A DNA stretch of 64,000 nucleotides, taken from assembly GCF_014204985.1 (NCBI RefSeq), contig NZ_JACHMP010000001.1:496001-560000 (forward strand), written 5' to 3'. Each line of letters opens with the position of its first letter. Position 1 is the stretch's first letter. The notes beneath the pieces are model-generated. The model did not search any database. It had not been told where the DNA came from and was given only the letters and a program-made list of their open reading frames with translations. The position numbers were made by a program, and so were the translations under genes. Positions 9,267 to 16,705 of the stretch are shown here, piece after piece. This DNA is from Streptosporangium becharense (GTDB taxonomy: Bacteria > Actinomycetota > Actinomycetes > Streptosporangiales > Streptosporangiaceae).

Positions 9267-10057
9267 CGCAGTCCTCCCTTCGACAGCGACTCGAACACGC
9301 GGTCGCCCAGCAGGGTGGCCGCGCACGCGACCACGGTGATCAGAGCCGCGGGTGCGATCGAGGCCCACGGGTTCAGATCCAGCAGCCCGCGGTTCTCCTC
9401 GATCATCAGGCCCCAGTCGGGCGTGCCGGCGGGCAGCCCGATCCCCAGGAACGACAGGCCCGCCAGCGCCACCAACGCCGCCACGAAGCTCAGCAGCGCG
9501 CTGGCCACCACCGTGGGCGCCAGATTCGGCAGCAGATGCCGGAACATGATCCGCGACGCGGGCAGGCCGAGCGTGCGGGCGGCCTCGACGTAGGCCAGCT
9601 CACGCTGGGCGATGGTGAGGCTGCGGATCACCCGGATGTCACCGGGCGTGAACAGCAACGCCATGGCCAGCACCGCCCAGCCGTACCCGCCACCGAGCAC
9701 GCCCACCACCACGATCAGCACGAGCATTCCCGGCATCGCGATCGCCAGGTCGACCGTGCGCATCATCAGCGCGTCCACCCAGCCCAGCCGGTAGCCGGCC
9801 AGCAGCCCGAGCGCCGTGCTCAGCACCATCGTGCAGACCGCGACGAGCACCGGCCACATCAGCGCGGAGCCGGCGCCGGCCAGCAGCCGCGACAGCACGT
9901 CGCGGCCCAGGTCGTCGGTGCCGAGCCAGTGCGCGGCGCTCGGGCCGGTTGCGCCGAGCGCGAGATCCTGCGCGGCGGGATCGTACGGCGCCAGCCACGA
10001 ACCGGCCACGGCCGCCACCAGCGCCAGGCCCAGTACGGCCACCAGGATCGCCCTCAT
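9263..10057 (-). CDS. Peptide ABC transporter permease (DppC/OppC type)
   Basis: 264 residues with the binding-protein-dependent permease pattern: N-terminal helix, then HWLGTDDLGRDVLSRLLAG (typical DppC entry segment), and the EAA loop YVEAARTLGLPASRIMFRHLLPN (about 168-190) that contacts the ATPase. It sits in the membrane and pairs with the DppB-type permease upstream. Its ATG overlaps that gene's stop (ATGA at 10054-10057), and its own stop overlaps the ATPase start, so the three are tightly coupled. The longer open frame to 10333 was trimmed because it runs through the upstream permease. Confidence 0.92.
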   Translation of the reverse strand: MRAILVAVLGLALVAAVAGSWLAPYDPAAQDLALGATGPSAAHWLGTDDLGRDVLSRLLAGAGSALMWPVLVAVCTMVLSTALGLLAGYRLGWVDALMMRTVDLAIAMPGMLVLIVVVGVLGGGYGWAVLAMALLFTPGDIRVIRSLTIAQRELAYVEAARTLGLPASRIMFRHLLPNLAPTVVASALLSFVAALVALAGLSFLGIGLPAGTPDWGLMIEENRGLLDLNPWASIAPAALITVVACAATLLGDRVFESLSKGGLR

Positions 10058-10998
10058 GCCGCAGCCGCCTTGTGCCTGACCCGGGGATCGACGGCCACGT
10101 AGGCCAGGTCGATCAGCAGGTTCACGATGATCACGATTGCCCCGCCGAGCAGCACCAGCGCCTGCACCACCGGGATGTCCTTCTGGCCGACCGCGCCGAT
10201 CAGCAGCGCACCCAGCCCGTGCAGCCCGAATGCCTGCTCGACGAAGACCGAGCCGGTCAGGTTGGCCGCCAGCAGCAGCCCGCCCACCGTCAGCACGGGC
10301 AGCGCCGCGTTGCGCAGCGCGTAACTGACCCACACCCGTCGCCGGGGCAGGCCACGCGCTTTGGCGAAGGTCAGGAAGTCCTGCGCGGCCAGGTCGAGTG
10401 CGGCGGCGCGCATCTGCCTGACGACGATCGCCGCCTGCGCGGCGGCCAGCGCGATCGCGGGCAGCGTGAGATGCACGAGACGGTCCATCGGGGTGTCACC
10501 GGCGCCGAAGACCGGGAACCAGTCCAGCGCGACCGCGAAGCCGTACAGCAGCAGGATGCTCAGCGCGAACGACGGGATCGACAACGCCACCAGCGACGCC
10601 AGCGTGATGCCCTGATCCAGTCTGCCGCCGCGGCGCATCGCCGCGATCAGCCCGGCCGGCACGCCCACCACGACCGTCAGCACCAGCGCGTAGCCCGCCA
10701 GCCCGGCGGTCACCGGCAGCCGGTCGGCGATCATCGTGGTGACCGGCTCGCGTGAGGAGATCGAGGTGCCGAAGTCACCCTGCAGCGCGTCGCCCAGCCA
10801 GCGCGCGTAACGGACCGGGAACGGATCGTCCAGGTGGTACTGCTCGCGGATCGCCGCCCTGGTCTCCGGCGTGGACGGGCGCCCGCCGAGCAGCACCTGC
10901 TCGGGACCGCCCGGCGCCACCGCGAGCAGCCCGTAGGTGAGCACGGACAGGACCCCGAGCAGGAGTACGGCGGCGCACAGGCGCTTGATGACCGCCAT
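10054..10998 (-). CDS. Peptide ABC transporter permease (DppB/OppB type)
   Basis: 314 residues with the DppB pattern: a first helix (about 7-27), the long periplasmic-side segment containing RAAIREQYHLDDPFPVRYARWL and GDFGTSISSREPV, then five further helices and the coupling loop FLTFAKARGLPRRRVWVSYALRN. It forms the transmembrane pathway with the DppC-type protein. The start is one base downstream of the binding-protein stop, so both are read from one message. The ABC set (binding protein, B, C, DF) is complete and in canonical order. Confidence 0.93.
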   Translation of the reverse strand: MAVIKRLCAAVLLLGVLSVLTYGLLAVAPGGPEQVLLGGRPSTPETRAAIREQYHLDDPFPVRYARWLGDALQGDFGTSISSREPVTTMIADRLPVTAGLAGYALVLTVVVGVPAGLIAAMRRGGRLDQGITLASLVALSIPSFALSILLLYGFAVALDWFPVFGAGDTPMDRLVHLTLPAIALAAAQAAIVVRQMRAAALDLAAQDFLTFAKARGLPRRRVWVSYALRNAALPVLTVGGLLLAANLTGSVFVEQAFGLHGLGALLIGAVGQKDIPVVQALVLLGGAIVIIVNLLIDLAYVAVDPRVRHKAAAA

Positions 10999-10999
10999 G

Positions 11000-12547
11000 T
11001 CAGCGGCCCGCCGGGCGGAGCGAGGCGATGCCGTCCGTGGACCAGGTGGTGAACGTGCCCGTGAACTTCTCGTTCAGCGCGACGGCCTGGTCGGTGTAGA
11101 ACAGCGGGATGTACGGCACCTGTTCGGCGATCTCCGTCAGCAGCGCGGTGACCTGCTCCTTTCTCTCCTGACCGGTCGTCGAGGCCAGGGTGTCCAGCTG
11201 CTTGTCGGTGGCGGCGGTGCCGTAGCCGGAGAAGTTGAAGCCCTCCGGCTCGGCCGCGGCGCGGCTGACCATGTCGGGCAGGACCTCGAGCGGATCGGGC
11301 GTGCCGTAGGCCAGGTTGACGTACTGGATCGACAGGCGGTCGTGCTGCATCACCCGTGCCCGGTACTGGTCGACGGGGCTCGGCTGCAGGATGAGCTTGA
11401 TGCCGATCTTGGCCAGGTCGGAGGCCACGGCCTGCATGACCGTGCCGCCGTCACCGGTGCTGGCGTACGGCACCTCCAGTTCGAACCCCTGCGGGTGGGC
11501 GGACTTGGCCAGCTCGGCCTTGGCCGCCTGCACGTCGTAGGGATAGGCCGGCAGGGCCGGGAGGCCGTCGCCGTACAGTGCCGCCAGCTGCGGGCTCGGT
11601 AGCATGGTCGCCGCCGGCGTGCCGTGACCGGCGGTCATCAGGTCCGCCACCGCCTTGCGGTTGATCGCGTACGCGATGGCCCGCCGCACGTGCAGATCCT
11701 TCAGCGGGCCCGTCTTGACCGCCAGCGACAGGTAGCCGATGTTGTTGCCCGGGTAGAAGATCGTCTTGACGCCGGGCAGGCCGGTCCACTTGCGCGCGTC
11801 GCGGACGTAGAGGCCGTCGGTGGCGTCCACCTCGCCCGACCTGACCGCCAGCCGCAGCGTCTCCGGGTCGGTGATGGTCTTGAACTCCACCCTGCGCAGC
11901 GCGGGCTTGCGGCCCCAGTACGACTCGTTGCGCTCCAGGACCACGCCTGAGGTGAGCGAGAACTTCGTCACCTTGAAGGGGCCGGTGCCCATCGTGCCCA
12001 CCTCGGGGCTGCCCAGGTCCTGGGGATGCGCCTCGGCCAGCTTACGTGGCGTCACCTGCCAGGCGATCGCCGACATGGCGAGGAACGCGGAGTTCGGCCG
12101 CTTCAGCGTGACCTTGACCTGGTCGTCGCCGACCGCCTCGACCTGCTTGACCGTCGTGAAGTAGCTGGCCGCCTGCGAGGCGACCTTCGGATCCAGGTGG
12201 CGGCGCAGGGAGAACGCCGCGTCGTCGGCCGTCAGCGGGGTGCCGTCGGCGAAGCGAACGCCCTTGCGCAGCGTGAACAGGTAGGTGGCCGGGTCCGGCT
12301 GCGTCCACTGCGTCGCCAGCCGGGGCGCAGGGACGCCGCGGGCGTCGAGGGTGACCATTGTGTCGAGGACCGCGGTCTGGATGAGGGTCGAGGCGTTGTT
12401 GAAACCGTGCGCGATGTCCAGGCTGTTGGGCGGGTTGTTGACGGCCCAGAGCAGGGAGTCGTCGGTTTGGGGCGTGGTTCCTCCAGAGGAGCAGGCGGTG
12501 GTGAGCGCGAGTACGACGGCAACGGTCGCGGTTTTCGCGTATGCCAT
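11000..12547 (-). CDS. Peptide ABC transporter substrate-binding lipoprotein (SBP family 5)
   Basis: 515 residues. A lipoprotein signal ends at ALTTAC, with Cys about residue 19, anchoring the protein outside the cell. The family 5 solute-binding pattern follows: ALxPRLATQW, the LRKGVRFADGTPLTADDAAFSLRR segment and TYPGNNIGYLSL-like central strands. It would deliver peptides to the DppBC-DF transporter encoded immediately downstream. I chose the ATG at 12547, which places the signal peptide at the N-terminus; the open frame to 12661 would add 38 unrelated residues. A serine hydrolase gene ends 114 bases upstream on the same strand. Confidence 0.92.
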   Translation of the reverse strand: MAYAKTATVAVVLALTTACSSGGTTPQTDDSLLWAVNNPPNSLDIAHGFNNASTLIQTAVLDTMVTLDARGVPAPRLATQWTQPDPATYLFTLRKGVRFADGTPLTADDAAFSLRRHLDPKVASQAASYFTTVKQVEAVGDDQVKVTLKRPNSAFLAMSAIAWQVTPRKLAEAHPQDLGSPEVGTMGTGPFKVTKFSLTSGVVLERNESYWGRKPALRRVEFKTITDPETLRLAVRSGEVDATDGLYVRDARKWTGLPGVKTIFYPGNNIGYLSLAVKTGPLKDLHVRRAIAYAINRKAVADLMTAGHGTPAATMLPSPQLAALYGDGLPALPAYPYDVQAAKAELAKSAHPQGFELEVPYASTGDGGTVMQAVASDLAKIGIKLILQPSPVDQYRARVMQHDRLSIQYVNLAYGTPDPLEVLPDMVSRAAAEPEGFNFSGYGTAATDKQLDTLASTTGQERKEQVTALLTEIAEQVPYIPLFYTDQAVALNEKFTGTFTTWSTDGIASLRPAGR

Positions 12548-12661
12548 GGGACCACCTCGGAAAGGTACGGCGGGGGATAGTCGGACGCTAGGAGCAGGAC
12601 AGCTGCCGTTCACTGACCGGGCAGCCAAAACCGACGGCCCCCGCCTCGTCCTACAGGACAA

Positions 12662-14143
12662 TCAGCCGCGTGTGCCCTCGAAGCGCATCCGCCGCAGGCC
12701 GCCGCCGCTCACCAGCAGGTCGCCCTCATGCATGCGGAACGTGAACAGCCCGGCCTCCCACGCCCCGCCCGGGGCCGGAACCGGGTGCAGCTTCAGCTCG
12801 CGGCCGATGCTCACCTCGCCGCCGCTCACGGTGGCGTCGACGCCGAGCTCCCGGCTGTGGAAGACGCCGTCGGGCATCGGCGCGTCCGAGGGCGGCTCGG
12901 CGGTGTCGAAGGCGACCGGGGGTCGCGATATGGGGCCGACGCGGAGCAGCAGCCGGTCACCGTCGATCTCCAGCCAGGCGCCTTCGGCGTCTCCCGTCCC
13001 GTGCCAGCGCCCGTCGGCGCCGGCGGTGAACACCCCGATGTCCTTGATCGCGATGCCCTCAGCGGTGGGTTCGAGGGTCAGCGTCCCGTCCCCCATCGGA
13101 TCGTGCCAGTGCAGCCGCTCCGGCGGCGCCGGCGTCCCCGGTCCGGGCTTCGGCGGCTCCTCCCTGCCGAGCAGCAGCCGCGCCAGCCGGTGCGACAGCT
13201 TCACCGGATCGACCGCCGTCTGGTTGGTCAGCACCGTGATGCCGACACCCGGATCGGGCAGATACAGCAGGTTCGACTGGTACCCGTGCATGCCACCCGC
13301 GTGGCCGAACCAGTTCTCGCCGTGATAGATCCCCAGCGCGTACGGCTCGACCGTGCCGTCGGCCAGCACCCCCCGCTCCAGCAACCGCTCGCGCAGATCG
13401 GCGCCGAGCACCCGCCCGTCCGCCAGGAACCCGAACCACGGCGCCAGATCCGCCACGCTCGTCACCAGCCCGCCGTCGCCGACCGCGCTCTCCTCGGTGT
13501 CGGCCCGGCGTGGCTCGCCCTTCGCGTTGGCGTAGCCGTACGCCAGCCTCTCCAGCGGCACCGACGCGTCGTCCCGGAACACCGAGTCCGCCATCCCCAG
13601 CGGCTCGAAGAGCCGCTGGCGGGCGAACTCCGCCAGCGATGAACCCGCCACCCTGCCCACCACGACCGCCGCGAGCACATACCCGGTGTTGGAGTAGGAG
13701 AAATTCGTGCCCGGCGCGAACGTCGTCCGGCGGATGCCCGCGAGCACCTCCAGCAGCCGCTGCTCCGTCATCTCCGCCAGTGGCACACCCGTCAGCGCCT
13801 GCAGCATGTACCACTCCGGCAGGCCGCCCGTGTGCTGCAGGCACTGCCGCAACGTCACCGGCGTCTCCAAGCTCAGCTCCGGCACGTGCACCCGCACATC
13901 GTCGTCGAGCGTCAGCTTCCCGTCGCGCTCCAGCAGCAACACGCACGCCGCCGTGAACTGTTTGCTCATGCTGGCGATGTCAAACCGGGTACGCTCATCG
14001 ACCGGTACGTCGAACTCCACGCACGCCGCCCCCTGGGCGACCGTGAGCACCGCGGCGCCGTCGACGTACACTCCTACGGCCAGGCCGGGATCATGCGGGC
14101 TGACCAGCGAGGACACCTCGCGCTTGACTCGTTCGAGATCCAT
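12662..14143 (-). CDS. Serine hydrolase, beta-lactamase/D-aminopeptidase (class C, S12) family
   Basis: A 493-residue enzyme with the penicillin-recognising fold. The nucleophile motif is S58-M-S-K61 (DIASMSKQF), and the second motif is YSNTG in NFSYSNTGYV. After about residue 345 comes a beta-rich C-terminal domain, as in D-aminopeptidases of the DAP/DmpB type. No signal peptide is visible, which favours cytoplasmic peptide hydrolysis over wall building. It heads the minus-strand operon of peptide transport and D-amino-acid enzymes, so a D-stereospecific peptidase is the best guess; an esterase is possible. The ATG at 14143 gives the fold its normal N-terminus. Confidence 0.85.
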   Translation of the reverse strand: MDLERVKREVSSLVSPHDPGLAVGVYVDGAAVLTVAQGAACVEFDVPVDERTRFDIASMSKQFTAACVLLLERDGKLTLDDDVRVHVPELSLETPVTLRQCLQHTGGLPEWYMLQALTGVPLAEMTEQRLLEVLAGIRRTTFAPGTNFSYSNTGYVLAAVVVGRVAGSSLAEFARQRLFEPLGMADSVFRDDASVPLERLAYGYANAKGEPRRADTEESAVGDGGLVTSVADLAPWFGFLADGRVLGADLRERLLERGVLADGTVEPYALGIYHGENWFGHAGGMHGYQSNLLYLPDPGVGITVLTNQTAVDPVKLSHRLARLLLGREEPPKPGPGTPAPPERLHWHDPMGDGTLTLEPTAEGIAIKDIGVFTAGADGRWHGTGDAEGAWLEIDGDRLLLRVGPISRPPVAFDTAEPPSDAPMPDGVFHSRELGVDATVSGGEVSIGRELKLHPVPAPGGAWEAGLFTFRMHEGDLLVSGGGLRRMRFEGTRG

Positions 14144-14213
14144 GCCGTCAGTATCGACCAGGCGACCGGTGCCGCCCTTTGGCGTGCGCGACGACGGATG
14201 CGCACCGTTCTTT

Positions 14214-14253
14214 GTCCTGCGGGCACAAGGCTCTTCGTCCTGCGGGCACAAGG
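14214..14253. repeat. Tandem 17-bp direct repeat upstream of the D-peptide operon
   Basis: GTCCTGCGGGCACAAGG occurs exactly twice, at 14214-14230 and 14237-14253, with a period of 23 bases. It lies 71-110 bases upstream of the serine hydrolase start, where activator sites are expected. A PucR-type activator is encoded in the operon, so this may be its paired site, but no direct evidence links them. The rest of 14144-14362 holds no recognisable gene. Confidence 0.5.
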
Positions 14254-14362
14254 CGACGCGCACGGCTCGGGGCCGAAGCCTTCCCGGCTGGTGAGACGGC
14301 CGTCACTCGGTCTCACCACGTGAGAACGCTTCAGCCCCGCGGGGCCGTCCGGGCGGAGGGTC

Positions 14363-15178
14363 TCACGGGCGGGGCAGGGCGGAGGAGGCGTCGTCCAGGT
14401 AGCGCCGCAGGGTCGCCGCCTCCCGAGGCAGGACGGCGGGGTCGTCCTCCGGGACGAACTCGATCGACGCGTCGATCCGGCGGCGCGCCGACGCGACCAT
14501 GCCCAGGGCCTCCCGCCACAGCGTCTCGCGGTGGTCGAGCGGCCACCTCTCGCGGTGCGTCGGCCACCAGCTGAAGACGTGCACCGCGTCCACGCGGTCG
14601 AGCACCAGGCCCAGGCCGGACAGGGCTTCGGCGTGGGGCATCCCGTTCGGCGGCTGCCAGTAGGTCCGCAGCCCGGGGACGTCGTCGAGCATCGACCGGG
14701 CCGAGCCGGCGTCGTCGGTCAGGGTGTCGCCGTGGAACTCGGTCGCGACCGTGATGTCCCCGGCCTCCGCGGCGCTGTCGACGCACCGTCGCAGGGCGTC
14801 CAGGATTCGCCGCCGGCCGGCCGGAGTCACCGCCGCCGACGGCGTGTCCCCTGCCCAGACCCGGATGCGCGGGGCCCCCAGGGCACGCGCCGCGGCGAGG
14901 ACCCGGCCCCACACCAGCCTGTCCTCGTCGGGGTCGGCGACGGTCCCCGCACGGTAGTACGAGCCCAGGGCCGAGACGTCGAGTCCCGCGGCCCGGGTCG
15001 CCTCTCCCACACGTCGCGCCTGCGCCTCGTCACCGAGCGGGATGTGCGCGTCCTGGCCCCATTCGATGCAGCCGAGACCGGCGTCCGCGGCGAGCCGGAT
15101 GATCCGGCCGGGGGGAAGCGGCCGATAGGTGACGCTGCACATACCCGCCGTGAGGAACGGCGGCGGCTTCTTCCACAC
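14363..15178 (-). CDS. Sugar phosphate isomerase/epimerase-like TIM-barrel protein
   Basis: 271 residues with the xylose-isomerase-like barrel pattern: GLGCIEWGQDAHIPLGD at strand 2, ALGAPRIRVWAG (about 98-109), the metal-ligand segments TVATEFHGDTL (Glu and His, about 142-152) and WQPPNGMPH, and DAVHVFSWW. Proteins of this family isomerise or epimerise sugars or polyols such as inosose and tagatose derivatives; the substrate here is unknown. GTG 15178 is preceded by AAAGGG at about nine bases; an internal ATG (15142) is an alternative. It stands alone, with a LacI-like dyad about 50 bases upstream. Confidence 0.8.
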   Translation of the reverse strand: MWKKPPPFLTAGMCSVTYRPLPPGRIIRLAADAGLGCIEWGQDAHIPLGDEAQARRVGEATRAAGLDVSALGSYYRAGTVADPDEDRLVWGRVLAAARALGAPRIRVWAGDTPSAAVTPAGRRRILDALRRCVDSAAEAGDITVATEFHGDTLTDDAGSARSMLDDVPGLRTYWQPPNGMPHAEALSGLGLVLDRVDAVHVFSWWPTHRERWPLDHRETLWREALGMVASARRRIDASIEFVPEDDPAVLPREAATLRRYLDDASSALPRP

Positions 15179-15227
15179 CTTGGATCACCCTTTCGCGTTC
15201 ATGGTCGCCGTCATGCTAGGGCATCAC

Positions 15228-15241
15228 GGAAAACGCTTACC
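15228..15241. promoter_or_regulatory. Candidate LacI-family operator upstream of the isomerase gene
   Basis: GGAAAACGCTTACC is an imperfect dyad around a central CG, the usual form of LacI-family operators. On the minus strand it overlaps a possible -35 (TTGGTA), followed by a TAGCAT -10-like hexamer about 19 bases on, all upstream of the gene starting at 15178. The dyad is imperfect and no LacI gene is adjacent, so confidence is low. Confidence 0.35.
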
Positions 15242-15374
15242 AAGCGCGTCCGCCCGCCGTCCGGGAAGGCCGGGCGATGGAAACGCGGCTCGCGGTCGCC
15301 CGACCAGGAGCGGTCACCCACCCCGCCCGGCACGAACCGCTCCCCTGCCCGGACCGGGTCGCCGTCCTTCGGCG

Positions 15375-15414
15375 CGGGCGTCACGCCTCGACGCCGGGCG
15401 TCACACCTCGACGC
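15375..15414. repeat. 20-bp tandem duplication spanning the thiolase stop codon
   Basis: CGGGCGTCAC(A/G)CCTCGACGC occurs at 15375-15394 and 15395-15414 with one mismatch. The second copy contains the thiolase stop codon (15401-15403), so the last codons of the gene are repeated just past its end. The remainder of 15179-15374 shows no gene. Confidence 0.75.
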
Positions 15415-16705
15415 GCTCGAACAGGGCGGTCAGGCCGAGGCCGCCGGCGATGCCGAGCATGGCCATCCCCCGGGTCCGGACCGGCGCGGGGTCACGGGCC
15501 AGCCGCGTGTAGAGGCGGGTCACCAGGATCGCGCCGGAGGCGCCGTACGGATGACCGAGGGCGATGGCCCCGCCGTCCGGGTTCACCTCCTCCTCGTCGA
15601 TGCCCAGCTCGTCCAGGCTGGCCAGGACCTGCGCGGCGAACGCCTCGTTGAACTCCACGGCGGTCGCCCCCGGGACGAGGCCGGGGTTGCGGGCGACCAA
15701 CCGGCGGGTGGACTCCACCGGTCCGATGCCGAGCAGGTTCGGGTCGACACCGGCGGACGCGCCGTCGACGAAGCCGAGAAGCGCGGTCCCGCCGCTCCCC
15801 TCCCCGCGGCCCCTTCTCCGGTTCTCCTCGACCAGGCGGCGGGCGTTGTCCGCCGTGGTCACCAGCATGGCGCTCGCTCCGTCGTTCAGCGGGCAGGAGT
15901 TGCCGGCCGTCACCGTGCCGCCCTCGGCGAAGGCCGGACGCAGCGCGGCGAGCGCCGCCGCCGAGGTGCCGGAGCGCGGGCACTCGTCGGTGTCGACCAC
16001 GACCCGCTCCCCGCGCCGGCGAACCCCGGCCGGCACCGTGATCGGCACCGTCTCGGCGGCGAATCTCCCCGCCTGCGCCGCCGCGACCGCGCGCCGGTGG
16101 CTGCGCAGCGCGAAGGCGTCCTGCCGTTCCCGGCTGATGCCGTAGGCGCGGGCGACGTTCTCCGCGGCCACCCCCATCTCCGGGTCGCCGATCGACTCGG
16201 GGGAGAACCGCGCGCGGGCGTAGAACCGCGGCATCCCCATGGGCCGCTCCGGGCGTTCCGCCCGCCAGGGGGCGGTGCTGGTGCTCTCCACACCACCGGC
16301 CAGGTAGCAGTCCCCGGCACCCGCGGCGACGAGCCGGGCCGCCAGCATGACGGCCTCCAGCCCGGACCCGCACTGCCGGTCGACGGTGACGCCCGGGACC
16401 CCGACCGGCAGCCCCGCCGTCAGCGCGGCCAGCCGGGCCACGTTCCCGCCCCCGCCGGCCGCGTTGCCGATGACGACGTCGTCGATCTCCTCCGGTCGCG
16501 CTCCGGAGGCGTCGAGTACGGCGCGGAGCACGGGGGCCAGCAGATCCTCGGCCCTGACCCCGGCCAGTGCGCCGCCCGCGCGGCCGACCGGCGTGCGCAG
16601 CGCCGCCACGACGACGGGACGGCGCCGGCCGTCACGGAAATGGGGCAAGGGGGCGTCCTGTCGGCTCCGGCGGGGCGGGGAGTCGGACGAGCCGGCCGTC
16701 ACCAT
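15401..16705 (-). CDS. Thiolase family protein lacking the second catalytic cysteine
   Basis: About 434 residues of the thiolase superfamily. The nucleophile is present (VDRQCGSGLEAV), as are the NEAF loop (EFNEAFAAQ) and the histidine segment GGAIALGHPYGASGA. The C-terminal motif, normally CxGGGxG with the acid/base cysteine, reads LGIAGGLG, so that Cys is Gly. The family joins or cleaves acyl-CoAs; the missing cysteine makes standard Claisen chemistry doubtful. ATG 16705 has GAGGAG ten bases upstream but overlaps the ligase gene by 74 bases; a TTG in LPHFRDG is an alternative that removes about 25 extra residues. It follows the acyl-CoA ligase in the biotin-linked operon. Confidence 0.8.
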   Translation of the reverse strand: MVTAGSSDSPPRRSRQDAPLPHFRDGRRRPVVVAALRTPVGRAGGALAGVRAEDLLAPVLRAVLDASGARPEEIDDVVIGNAAGGGGNVARLAALTAGLPVGVPGVTVDRQCGSGLEAVMLAARLVAAGAGDCYLAGGVESTSTAPWRAERPERPMGMPRFYARARFSPESIGDPEMGVAAENVARAYGISRERQDAFALRSHRRAVAAAQAGRFAAETVPITVPAGVRRRGERVVVDTDECPRSGTSAAALAALRPAFAEGGTVTAGNSCPLNDGASAMLVTTADNARRLVEENRRRGRGEGSGGTALLGFVDGASAGVDPNLLGIGPVESTRRLVARNPGLVPGATAVEFNEAFAAQVLASLDELGIDEEEVNPDGGAIALGHPYGASGAILVTRLYTRLARDPAPVRTRGMAMLGIAGGLGLTALFERVEV

